A DNA stretch of 64,000 nucleotides. Origin: Martinezella rhizogenes. Lineage in GTDB: Bacteria > Pseudomonadota > Alphaproteobacteria > Rhizobiales > Rhizobiaceae. This document shows, one piece after another, positions 52,886 to 61,482 of this stretch (position 1 is its first letter; each line of letters opens with the position of its first letter). The translations under genes and the position numbers were made by a program. Under the pieces are notes generated by a model that made no database searches, had not been told where the DNA came from, and saw only the letters and a list, made by a program, of their open reading frames with translations. The stretch spans positions 310,001-374,000 of the forward strand of contig JAAMEZ010000036.1 of NCBI GenBank assembly GCA_013322215.1. Reading direction: 5' to 3'.

Positions 52886-54019
52886 TCAGCCTCCGCCACG
52901 GCCACCCAGGAGTGCGGCGATCATGACGCTGTCGAAACCCTCGGTGCTGCGCCGGCTCTTGATGATGCCGAAGCCCTGATCGAGTTCCCAATAGACCCAA
53001 CCGATCTGATTGGCCTCTGCCGCTTGCCGTACGGCCCGAACCCAGAACCTGCGGCTTTCGGCATCGACGCAGAAATTGAGTACGCCAAACTCATTCATCA
53101 TCACCGGACAGTCATGTGTTTCGGACCAGCGCCTCAGCCTCCCGAACTCGGAGGCGATAGCCGCTTCTGTCCAGGGCGTCGCCAATTGCTCTTCGATGAG
53201 ACTTGCGGCCTGCTCATCTCCGCCGGCACGCAGCTTGTCGATGCTCTCCTGCACGAGAGGCGTTTCGATAGTAGCCGGAAAGGGCAAATTCGAAATCCGT
53301 GCAAGCGGAGACGCATCCCAGGTCTCGCATTGATGGGTGAAGGCCGTGGGTGCGTAGAAATGAATGGCGGCGATCTGGTTGTCATCGGCAAGAGGCGGCG
53401 TCTCGCCGATTTCCCAGATGCCCTGAGAGGGCGACGGCCCCCAGATCAGCGTATGGATCGGGCATTTGGATCGCACGACCTCGGCAAGCCGGTCCCGTAG
53501 TTGAAGCCATGCGTCACTTCGCATGGGCGGCTCGTTCAGCAATTCCGCGTAGACCGATTCACTTGGGAGATTGGCGACGACGCTGCTTAGCGCCATCCAT
53601 GCCTTGGCCGCCCTTTGCGAACCGGCCTCGAAATCCTGACGGAGAGCCGTGTGCAGACTTGCAGAGGGATGCATGTCCGCAAGGACGGAAAAACCCAGCC
53701 GATTGAGGTCGGTCACGCCTGCCTCGATGCGATGGAGTACGGTCGTATCGCCTGCCGACAGGAGATCGCCATTGATCGGCAAGCGGATGGTTTCAAATCC
53801 CGATTGGCGAAGCTTTTCGAGCACTGGCTCGCTTGGCGCCACTCCATCGCTGCTATTGAACCATCCAGGCAGATTGATGCCGCGCGAGGGTACGATGGGT
53901 TTGCCCGCCGCGCGCGCCGCGCCGGCAGCGGGAAGAGCAGCCAGAATGGAGCCACCTGCAAGCTTGAGAGCGCTTCGGCGCGATATCATCGTCGATCGCA
54001 AGCCGCGTCCCACGATCAT
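52886..54019 (-). CDS. GH5-family secreted glycoside hydrolase (endoglucanase-like)
   Basis: 377 residues from ATG 54019, which overlaps the upstream stop by 4 bases; ATG 53989 is an alternative that begins directly at the signal peptide. A Tat signal peptide is visible (ISRRSALKLAGGSILAAL). Catalytic domain of GH5 type: RGINLPGWFN, ETIRLPINGD, acid/base Glu163 in ELLNEPP, AIHFYAPTAFTHQ and nucleophile Glu310 in VMMNEFGVLNF. It should hydrolyse a beta-linked polymer in the periplasm or outside, probably the polysaccharide of this locus (length control or release), as in other EPS loci with embedded endoglycanases. Confidence 0.9.
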   Translation of the reverse strand: MIVGRGLRSTMISRRSALKLAGGSILAALPAAGAARAAGKPIVPSRGINLPGWFNSSDGVAPSEPVLEKLRQSGFETIRLPINGDLLSAGDTTVLHRIEAGVTDLNRLGFSVLADMHPSASLHTALRQDFEAGSQRAAKAWMALSSVVANLPSESVYAELLNEPPMRSDAWLQLRDRLAEVVRSKCPIHTLIWGPSPSQGIWEIGETPPLADDNQIAAIHFYAPTAFTHQCETWDASPLARISNLPFPATIETPLVQESIDKLRAGGDEQAASLIEEQLATPWTEAAIASEFGRLRRWSETHDCPVMMNEFGVLNFCVDAESRRFWVRAVRQAAEANQIGWVYWELDQGFGIIKSRRSTEGFDSVMIAALLGGRGGG

Positions 54020-56178
54020 CCCCTTGCAGAGATTCGATCACCCTGCCCTCCATCGTCAGCCGACCGGATCGGCCGCACCGGCTGGCTGCGGCGCGTATCG
54101 ACGTGTTCCGGCGCAATCGTCAGCGTGGCGCTGCGCGCGATCTGATCGGCATCAAGGCGTTGGCGAAGCATGTTGGCGATTTCCGCCGCCTCTTCCGCAG
54201 GGCTGAGCGCAAAAAGCATGAGATCCGCTTCAGCAAAAAGCGTCGGGTCCCAGTTACCATCGACGATGGAAGGTCCCATCAGAAGCACGAAATCGAATGA
54301 GCCGGCCGTGGCCAATATATCGTCGAGGCTAAGACGCATCGGCAACTCTACATTCTCGGCGACAGGCCTATTGTACAGAACCGTCCGCAGACCGCTCGCG
54401 CCGCTGATGAAGACGCCGTTACCGCTGCGGGCTGGCGCTCCCAAGCCGGGCAGGTCTCCGAACTCGACCACGAGCACATTCTGTTCGGCCTGTTGAAGAC
54501 CGAGGCCAACCATCGCCCCTGCAAGCCTCGCCGCCAGCGGCGTGTGAAGTGAGGAGACCATCAGCACATAAGGTTTCGGATGCTCCGTCAGATACAGAAT
54601 GATGCGTCGCATCAGCTGCAGCACATCGCGCGAAAAGGCTTCGTTTCCGGCCTGGAAGAAGCGCCGCCGCATCGCGCGAATGCTGAGATAGGCACCGACG
54701 CCGGCAACGCCCGGAAGCCGGTACTCTCCAAGATTGACGGGCGCCGGCTCCGGCTTTGCGATTTCCGACGAAGCGTCTTTGTGAGGCTCGACGTCGAGGA
54801 GGCTACGTCTTATGGGGCTTGTCGGATCCTGTTCCGGCTGGTGTCTGGGTCCACGCACCAGGGCAAGACCGCAGCCGATGATAAGACCGAGAGCGGCACT
54901 GACCGGCAACAACAGCAGCGGCTTCGGCCAGGTCGGCTGCACCGGCGGAGCGGCGGCACTGATCACCCGCGCCTCCTGCAGCTGCAGGCCCTGCATCTGC
55001 GATGTCTCCTCGGCGCGCTTCAGGAAATCGTCAAGCACCGTGCGCGCCGCCTTCGTCTTCGCCTCCAGCTGCCGCAACTGCACCTGCGCCGCATCCGAGC
55101 TTTCCAGCCTTTGGCGGAGATCGTCGAGCTTTGCCTGCAACGCCGCAACGTTTTGCACGGCCAGATCGGACTTCGCTTTCAATTCCCGCGTGATGCGCTG
55201 CGCCTCGACGGCCATAAGACCCTGCATCCTGTCCAATTCGGATCGCAGTCTTTTGATGATCGGATGGCGCGGCTGGTACATGGCCTCGTAATTGGCGAGA
55301 TCGGCGGCCCGTTGATTGTAGTTCTCGCGGAGTTTGACCGTGGCTTCGGAGGAAAGAATTTCCGAAAGCTTGGCAAGTGCGGCCGGCGAGGTGCCTGCGG
55401 CAAGCGCTTGAGCATATTTATCCTTGGCCTGATCGGCATCGCTTCGCGCGCCGATCAACTGATCCGTAAGCTTGTCGATCTGGGACTGCAGCGTGCCGCC
55501 GGCGGAAGCATCGAGGATCTGATGCGAGACCTTGAAATCTCCGACTTCCTGCTCGGCATCGCTGACGTTCTTCTGAAGATTGCCGATCCGGCTCGCAAGC
55601 AGCGAATTCACGTCGCTGTTTGCCGTCTCCCGCTCACCCGAAAGACCGGCCTTATAGCGATCGACAATGGCATTGGCGATCCTCGCCGCCTTGTCGGAAT
55701 ATCGGGAAGCGAAACTGACATCGATGACATAGGTAAGCCCGGCACGTTCCACGGTGACAGCACGCTGAAAGCTCTTGAAGATCGAATCCTTCGTGGGATG
55801 CGAAGCCAGGCCAATACGCGACAGCAGACCGCCACCCCCAAATTCCGGATCGTTCTCGATGTTCTCGCTCTCAAAGACCTTCATCAGCAGGTCACGCGAT
55901 TCAATGACGAACACCTGGCTTGCGATGGCCGCGCTGTCGCTGCCAATACCAGGCAGAACATTGTTGAGATTCGTCGCGCGCGGATCGCGCGGATCGATCA
56001 TGACGGAAGCTGTCGCGGTATAGCTCGGCTTTGCCACGGCAAGGTAGGCCAGCGTCAGGAGAAGCACGGCAACGGTGCACGTCAATACGGTCAGCCAGCG
56101 CTGCCACAGGATGGTCCACACGGCACCGACATCGAACAGCGGCGGAAGCGAGCGCTCGTCAATGTTAAACGGCTTCAT
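54016..56178 (-). CDS. Wzc/ExoP-like polysaccharide copolymerase with degenerate kinase domain
   Basis: 720 residues from ATG 56178, with GAGAGGAACAGG; a longer frame reaches 56214. N-terminal Wzz domain between helices at about 30-50 and 420-440, with a long periplasmic coiled coil (about 190-400). The cytoplasmic C-terminal 280 residues align in place with the BY-kinase of Wzc, but the Walker A position reads VSSLHTPLAARLAGAMV without the GKS/T, and Walker A' DxD is EFGD. There is no tyrosine-rich tail. So it probably keeps the scaffold role in chain-length control and has lost autophosphorylation. Upstream of GH5 and Wzy in one operon; divergent from wzx. Confidence 0.85.
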   Translation of the reverse strand: MKPFNIDERSLPPLFDVGAVWTILWQRWLTVLTCTVAVLLLTLAYLAVAKPSYTATASVMIDPRDPRATNLNNVLPGIGSDSAAIASQVFVIESRDLLMKVFESENIENDPEFGGGGLLSRIGLASHPTKDSIFKSFQRAVTVERAGLTYVIDVSFASRYSDKAARIANAIVDRYKAGLSGERETANSDVNSLLASRIGNLQKNVSDAEQEVGDFKVSHQILDASAGGTLQSQIDKLTDQLIGARSDADQAKDKYAQALAAGTSPAALAKLSEILSSEATVKLRENYNQRAADLANYEAMYQPRHPIIKRLRSELDRMQGLMAVEAQRITRELKAKSDLAVQNVAALQAKLDDLRQRLESSDAAQVQLRQLEAKTKAARTVLDDFLKRAEETSQMQGLQLQEARVISAAAPPVQPTWPKPLLLLPVSAALGLIIGCGLALVRGPRHQPEQDPTSPIRRSLLDVEPHKDASSEIAKPEPAPVNLGEYRLPGVAGVGAYLSIRAMRRRFFQAGNEAFSRDVLQLMRRIILYLTEHPKPYVLMVSSLHTPLAARLAGAMVGLGLQQAEQNVLVVEFGDLPGLGAPARSGNGVFISGASGLRTVLYNRPVAENVELPMRLSLDDILATAGSFDFVLLMGPSIVDGNWDPTLFAEADLMLFALSPAEEAAEIANMLRQRLDADQIARSATLTIAPEHVDTRRSQPVRPIRSADDGGQGDRISARG

Positions 56179-56227
56179 CCTGTTCCTCTCCGCGAATGCG
56201 GGTCTCCGGCTCATCGCACATCACTAA

Positions 56228-56245
56228 ATTCAGTATTAGTGAATA
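56228..56245. promoter_or_regulatory. AT-rich inverted repeat in the wzc/wzx divergent region
   Basis: ATTCA-(7 bases)-TGAAT lies in the 240-base gap between the divergent wzc-like and wzx-like genes, about 50 bases upstream of the wzc-like start. A related ACTAATA element occurs ahead of the WecG-type gene (47876). A shared regulator of the polysaccharide operons is possible; the match is loose. Confidence 0.25.
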
Positions 56246-56420
56246 ATGTTAATCATCCGTTGAATTTACACCAGAGCGTGTGATCGACTTGAGACATCGC
56301 AAGTAACCATGTTGCGACTTCGTTCTGGCGCAAGCATGAGTACTTACGATATTAGAGATACATTCTATTTCAGGCACTGCAGGCCATTCGGTCGATAGCA
56401 ATCAATACAGGATCAGGGCG

Positions 56421-57833
56421 TTGGGTGAGAAAGCCGGCAACAGCGATACTTTATCGGCCGAAACGTCGCCGCCCGCGAGCAACCTGCGCTTGTCGATCGG
56501 CGCGCTTGCCAGGAGCGGCGCCGTTGCCGGTGCCATCAAGCTCGCCAGTGCAGGCCTGTCGTTCCTGATGTTCGTTGCGGTTGCCATGACGACCGATGAG
56601 CGGCAGTTCGGTCTTTATAGCGCCGCCTATGCCGGAGCGAGTCTGGTCTCCTTCTTCGCAATAATCGGCCAGCAAAGTGCGGTGCTCAGATTCTGGCCGC
56701 AATATGCCGGCAACAACGACCTGAATTCGGCAAACGGCATGATGGCCCGCTCCATCCTTGTTGCGCAAGCCGGGCTTGCAAGCTTCAGTCTGCTCATTCT
56801 CATCATCGGCTTCTTGCCATTCGCCGGCACGGAGACGCCCGAATGGCTCGCGATCTGCGTGGCGACCATGGTGTTGGCCTTCGCTCTCGGCTGGTCGGAA
56901 TTCGTCGCTTGCGCCCTTCGTGCCAAGAATGCGCTGATATTTGCGCTGCTACCGCGCGATGTCCTGTGGCGGGCAGTGGCAATTCCGGTCTTCGTGCTTG
57001 CCCATTTCATGCAAATGAAGATGGGCGCGGTGACCGCAACCTACCTGACTGCCGGGTTGCTGCTCCTCATGATCGCTCCGCAAACATTCGTGCTTTTTCG
57101 TGACACGATCCGCGCGCAGCGCGGCCCGCTTACGAAAGAACAGAAGGATGAATTCAAAACTGTGACGTTCGGCCTGTGGGGCGTCACGGCACTCCCGCCG
57201 GCGCTCAGTCAGGCGAGCACCTTGCTTGTCGCGGCCATTCTCGGCCCCGAAGCCGCCGGCGCAATTTTCGTCGCGGATCGAACGATGCGGCTCGTCGTCC
57301 TCGCGCTCAACGGCATCAACCAGGCGCTTGCGCCGCAGATCTCGGCTGCCTTCTATACCGGAGACAAGGTGCATGTGCAGCGTATCACCAGCCTTGCAGC
57401 CCTCGGCGGCTTCATCATCGCCTTGTGCGTGCTGGTATCCTTCCTGATCTTCGGCGACCTGATCCTGTCGATCTTCAATCACGCCTACGCCACACCGACG
57501 ATGCAGGTCACGCTGATCATCTTCGGCATCGGCGCTACCGTCGGCACCGCCTGCGGCCCTACCGAAATCCTCATGCAGCTGACAGGCCTCCAGCACGCGC
57601 TTTTCAAGCTGCTGGTCATCGTCAACACGTTCGGGCTCTGTGCGACGGCCGTGCTTACCTATTGGCTCGGCCCGATCGGCGCAGCGCTCGCCATTGCCGG
57701 GACGATCATCGTTTGGTGCGTAACCGCCGTGTTCATCGCGCGCCGCACCATCGGCATCAACCCCTCGATCTTCGGCTTCCTTGCCGGCGAAGACGCCCTC
57801 ACCGCCCGCTCCTTCCTGAAAGGCCGCTCATGA
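56421..57833 (+). CDS. Polysaccharide flippase (Wzx/MATE-like)
   Basis: 470 residues from TTG 56421, with AGGG upstream. 12-14 predicted membrane helices, in the arrangement of the MOP superfamily; the first 30 residues are polar. Features include GALARSGAVAGAIKLASAGLS at the first helix and a central QASTLLVAAILGPEAAGAIF. It should flip undecaprenyl-linked repeat units across the inner membrane. Its stop overlaps the start of the next glycosyltransferase. Confidence 0.85.
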   Translation: MGEKAGNSDTLSAETSPPASNLRLSIGALARSGAVAGAIKLASAGLSFLMFVAVAMTTDERQFGLYSAAYAGASLVSFFAIIGQQSAVLRFWPQYAGNNDLNSANGMMARSILVAQAGLASFSLLILIIGFLPFAGTETPEWLAICVATMVLAFALGWSEFVACALRAKNALIFALLPRDVLWRAVAIPVFVLAHFMQMKMGAVTATYLTAGLLLLMIAPQTFVLFRDTIRAQRGPLTKEQKDEFKTVTFGLWGVTALPPALSQASTLLVAAILGPEAAGAIFVADRTMRLVVLALNGINQALAPQISAAFYTGDKVHVQRITSLAALGGFIIALCVLVSFLIFGDLILSIFNHAYATPTMQVTLIIFGIGATVGTACGPTEILMQLTGLQHALFKLLVIVNTFGLCATAVLTYWLGPIGAALAIAGTIIVWCVTAVFIARRTIGINPSIFGFLAGEDALTARSFLKGRS

Positions 57834-58972
57834 AAATCGTGCAGGTACAGACCCAGGCGGAGGCAGGCGGAGCACAGAGGATTTCGGATATGGTCGGTGA
57901 AGGGCTGCGCGCGCGTGGCCATGACGTGCGTACCGTCTTCATGTACCGGAAAACCGACGTCTACGACCACGATCCCCATGCGGATTTCATCCTCACCGAG
58001 CCGCCGGGCAGCATGCTCGGCCAGATACGCGCCGCCGTCGGACTTGTGGGCTACCTGCGCAAAGCTCGACCGGAGGCGGTGATCACCTTCCAGCACTACG
58101 GCAATATTTTCGGCACTATCGGCGCGCGGCTCGCCGGCGCAAACTCCATCATCGCAAACCAGAGCGGCGCGCCGCAGACGAGCGGCGTCAGGGGGATCCT
58201 GACGCAGATCGACAAGCTGATGGGCACTGTCGGCGCCTATCACGCCAATGTCGTCAACTCGCGCTGGACGGAAGCGCAGTTCGACACCTTTCCGAAAGCC
58301 TATCGGCGCCGGACGGCACGCATCGATCACGGCGTTCCTGCACCCTCGATCGCCTTCGACAAAGGATCGGCGCGCGCCGCCTTTGGCCTTCCCCGAGAGG
58401 CGTGGCTGGCCGTCTCTTCCGGCCGCATGGCGCCATCGAAAAACCAGATCGCGCTCGTCGGCGCCCTAATCCATCTGCCCGACATTCATATCGCCATCGC
58501 CGGCACCGGCCCCGAGCAGGATGCGATCGTCGCTTTTGCGAGGGCCAACGGTGTCAGCGACAGGCTGCATCTCGTCGGCGAAGTACCTCCCTCACGCATC
58601 TTCGAATTCCTCGCGGCGGGAGACGCCTATGCATTTTCATCATTGACGGAAACCTTCGGCCTCGCCGTCGTCGAAGCTGCCATTTCCGGGCTGCCGGTGG
58701 TCACGAGCAAGCTTGACGTGCTCAAGGAAGTGCTGACGACGGATGAGGGGCAAGCCGCAGCACTCTTCGTCGATGCCGATGCCAAGGGAATGGCCGATGG
58801 GATTGCCGAACTCATCACCAAGCCGGAGCTTGCAGCCAAGCTTGCGGCCGCCGGACGGCAACTGAAGGAGCAATATTCACCGACGCGCATGTGCGCCGGC
58901 TACGAAGCCCTGCTTCTGTCCCGCTCACTTCCGCACGGCTGCAATCCCGTCGATCACCTCCAATCGGCCTGA
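57830..58972 (+). CDS. GT4-type glycosyltransferase
   Basis: 380 residues from ATG 57830, overlapping the wzx stop; the longer open frame from 57176 is out-of-frame wzx. GT-B fold: MKIVQVQTQAEAGGAQRIS at the N-terminus, VSSGRMAPSKNQIALVGAL near 195 and the C-terminal nucleotide-sugar site ETFGLAVVEAAISGLPVV near 275 with the EX7E pair. Retaining family GT4. It adds one sugar of the repeat unit. Its last 48 bases overlap the convergent gene. Confidence 0.92.
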   Translation: MKIVQVQTQAEAGGAQRISDMVGEGLRARGHDVRTVFMYRKTDVYDHDPHADFILTEPPGSMLGQIRAAVGLVGYLRKARPEAVITFQHYGNIFGTIGARLAGANSIIANQSGAPQTSGVRGILTQIDKLMGTVGAYHANVVNSRWTEAQFDTFPKAYRRRTARIDHGVPAPSIAFDKGSARAAFGLPREAWLAVSSGRMAPSKNQIALVGALIHLPDIHIAIAGTGPEQDAIVAFARANGVSDRLHLVGEVPPSRIFEFLAAGDAYAFSSLTETFGLAVVEAAISGLPVVTSKLDVLKEVLTTDEGQAAALFVDADAKGMADGIAELITKPELAAKLAAAGRQLKEQYSPTRMCAGYEALLLSRSLPHGCNPVDHLQSA

Positions 58973-60391
58973 CCGGTTGAGCGTGTGGATCTTCGGATAA
59001 GGCCAGTCGCCGTGCGCCGCAATCAATCGGGGCGGCGATAGCCGAACCGTCCTCTCATCCAGCTGCAGCAGTTGCGAGATACCAAGGCCGCCACCGTAGC
59101 CGAGCGTTCCGTCCTGGACCGGGAGATAGATGCCGCCGCCCTCGCGGACAAAAGCGCCTCCCGGGCGTGCCATGCGGCGATCGATGAGAACCGGGTTCAA
59201 CATGTGCGGCTTCCAGGGGCCGGCAAGCCGGGACGCATGGAAGACCACGAGTGTATCAGAGGTGCTGCCATAACCATCGCGACTGGTCGCAAACAGCCAT
59301 AGCTGTCCATCATGATCGAGCAGCGTCGCGTCGGAAATCTCGCCGTCGATGAGCACGGCTTCAGGAACCCAGCGATCCGGAAACTCTGTTGCCCGATAGA
59401 GGATCAACTTTCCGCCCGAACTGGCCTCGGGGAGCATCCAGATCGAACCGTCGCGCTCGAAGACCTGTGGATAGGAGAGATGATAGGGCTCCTCCAGCAC
59501 GCATCGCGGCTCTTGGGGAGCACCGGCAGCGTCGAACGGCACGACCGAGATGACCGCCCTGCCCGTCGCGTGCGGATAGTCCTCAACGAACAGGAAGGAG
59601 CGATCCCGCCACTGAAACGGAAAGGGATCCGCATAGAAGCGATCTCCCAAATCCCGCAGAACGGACCAGCCGCTTCCAAGCGCATGGGTGCTCGCCACGC
59701 CCGGCCCATCAACAAAGCGATAACCGACGCGCCAATGCGCGTGGCGAAAACGCGCACGCCGCATCGCCTCTTGGCCCAAGCGTGGCAGGGCTGCCGTCAA
59801 ATAACTCGACGCAAAAGATGCCGTTTCACCTGTCGGGCCCTTGGATGCCACGGAGATTGGCTCATGCAAGAGAAGCCGGTTTTCGAAAAAAGCGTGAACC
59901 ACGGAAACGGTAAGCGTAATGGCGCGCGCCAGGACATCTTCAATGCCGAGCGCCACGGACTCGCGTTTGTCAATCATCGGCCAAGCTCGGCCTATGACAG
60001 TCCTGCCATCCAGAACAGCTTCGATGACAGGCAACGTGCCGGCGGCAATCGCCATCGCAACCGACAGGTCGGAATTAAAGCCGTCAAAGTTCAACGCAAT
60101 GGTTGGAACATCCGAGGGCACGACATTGCCTGTAAGATCCAGCCGAAGTGCTGCAGGCCTTTTGCGGCGGCTTGCGGGGATTTGCGACAATGACGCGGCA
60201 AGAGCCGGATCTCGTCGGCGAAAGATCCTGCGCTCGAAAGAAAGAACGGCGTTGACCGTTGCCGGCCATGTGTTCGACCCGGATTCATGTATGACGGCGA
60301 TGTCGTGTCCGTCGGCTTGCAGACGCGCGACGACGATCTCCTGCCATCGGCGCGGAGCGGATTTTGGAACGATGATATCGATCGATGACAT
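58925..60391 (-). CDS. GIPC-transferase-like beta-propeller protein of the polysaccharide locus
   Basis: 488 residues from ATG 60391; in-frame ATG 60415 lacks a ribosome site. Residues 1-200 look like a small formyltransferase- or Rossmann-like domain (IDIIVPKSAPRRWQEIVVARL). Residues 220-488 have the repeat pattern of five-bladed propellers of the GH43/62/68 type: FYADPFPFQWRDRSFLFVED, YPQVFERDGSIWMLPEAS, DHDGQLWLFATSRDG, RPGGAFVREGGGIYLPVQD. This is the domain found at the N-terminus of plant glucosamine inositolphosphorylceramide transferases and in bacterial sugar loci. Exact reaction unknown; it may process or modify a glycan. It converges on, and overlaps by 48 bases, the GT4 gene. Confidence 0.7.
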   Translation of the reverse strand: MSSIDIIVPKSAPRRWQEIVVARLQADGHDIAVIHESGSNTWPATVNAVLSFERRIFRRRDPALAASLSQIPASRRKRPAALRLDLTGNVVPSDVPTIALNFDGFNSDLSVAMAIAAGTLPVIEAVLDGRTVIGRAWPMIDKRESVALGIEDVLARAITLTVSVVHAFFENRLLLHEPISVASKGPTGETASFASSYLTAALPRLGQEAMRRARFRHAHWRVGYRFVDGPGVASTHALGSGWSVLRDLGDRFYADPFPFQWRDRSFLFVEDYPHATGRAVISVVPFDAAGAPQEPRCVLEEPYHLSYPQVFERDGSIWMLPEASSGGKLILYRATEFPDRWVPEAVLIDGEISDATLLDHDGQLWLFATSRDGYGSTSDTLVVFHASRLAGPWKPHMLNPVLIDRRMARPGGAFVREGGGIYLPVQDGTLGYGGGLGISQLLQLDERTVRLSPPRLIAAHGDWPYPKIHTLNRSGRLEVIDGIAAVRK

Positions 60392-60584
60392 GGCGCTTCC
60401 CATCCGCAGCGGCATCGGTGAGCCTTCTGAGACCTGGGAACTACATTTATTCGGGAAAGCTTACTTTCACGTTATTCTAAGGTTGTATTGAAGAATTGCA
60501 TATCACTACCGGCAATGAAGAATTTCCATAAGCAAGTTCGGGCGTCCGCAGCGTTCATGATGGAGCGCCGCGATCGCTTGTCGC

Positions 60585-61475
60585 CTAGTTTCGCTTGCGC
60601 TCTGGCGCCAGCACGAAATCGTGCTCGACCTGCCAGAACGGGCCGCGGAAACCGAGATCCTTGGCGCGGGCTGGATCATTCGTCAGCCTGAACTCGGCAA
60701 GCAGACTCTCCTTGACGCCGAACACCGCATCGGAGTGGATATAGGGGTCGTCCGGATCGAAGATATGGGTCGTCAGCGTCTCGAAGCCGTCGGCCTTGAT
60801 GATGTAGTGCAGATGGGCGGGGCGGTAAGGATGGCGGCCGAGCGCACCGAGCAATTGTCCGACTGGACCATCGTCCGGGATCGGATAATATTTCGGTTTC
60901 ACCGCCCGGAACCAGTAGTGCCCGTCCTTGCCGGTGCGGAAGACGCCGCGCAGATTGAAATCCGGCTGGATGCCCTTCTGCTGGACATCGTAGAAGCCTT
61001 CGTCATTCGCCTGCCAGACATCAAGTACCGCGTTTTCGATCGGCCTGCCGTCAGTATCGAGAATGCGGCCGCTGATCACCATGTCCTCGCCCTTCCGGTC
61101 GAGGCAGATATTGGCGCCCATCGGCAGCTCCGGCGCGTCCGCGACATGGAAAGGCCCGAGGACCGTGCTTTCCGAAGCACCTGACGGCTTGCGGTTGTTG
61201 ATCGCGTCGACCAGCATCGACACGCCGAGCACATCCGACAGCAGGATGAACTCCTGCCGCCAGTCGGTGCAGGTATGGCCGGTGCGGGTGAGGAAGAAGA
61301 TCGCTTCCATCCATTCGTCCTGCGTCGGCTCCAGCTCTTTCACCGCCTCATGCAGCTTGCGGGTGACGACCTCCATCACCTGCTTCAGCCGCGCATCTCT
61401 GGCATTGACGTTGCGGCTCGTGACCACCTCGACGGAATTTTCCTCGGTGAAATAGCCTTTTTCTTCCACGCTCAT
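60585..61475 (-). CDS. Intradiol ring-cleavage dioxygenase (hydroxyquinol 1,2-dioxygenase-like)
   Basis: 296 residues from ATG 61475, with GAGGTG upstream. An N-terminal helical domain of the catechol dioxygenase type (about 25-105) precedes the Fe(III) domain with ligands Tyr in GFYDVQQ, Tyr in VKPKYYPIPDDGP and two histidines in RPAHLHYII. The overall form, with VLGPFHVADAPELPMGANI, is closer to hydroxyquinol 1,2-dioxygenase than to catechol 1,2-dioxygenase. The product would be maleylacetate. Directly follows the FAD monooxygenase (7-base gap), which probably makes its substrate. Confidence 0.9.
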   Translation of the reverse strand: MSVEEKGYFTEENSVEVVTSRNVNARDARLKQVMEVVTRKLHEAVKELEPTQDEWMEAIFFLTRTGHTCTDWRQEFILLSDVLGVSMLVDAINNRKPSGASESTVLGPFHVADAPELPMGANICLDRKGEDMVISGRILDTDGRPIENAVLDVWQANDEGFYDVQQKGIQPDFNLRGVFRTGKDGHYWFRAVKPKYYPIPDDGPVGQLLGALGRHPYRPAHLHYIIKADGFETLTTHIFDPDDPYIHSDAVFGVKESLLAEFRLTNDPARAKDLGFRGPFWQVEHDFVLAPERKRN

Positions 61476-61482
61476 GATCACC

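Noticed and set aside
54580..56283. A 567-codon plus-strand frame
   Set aside because: Antisense shadow of the Wzc-like gene, with arginine-rich composition and no domain.
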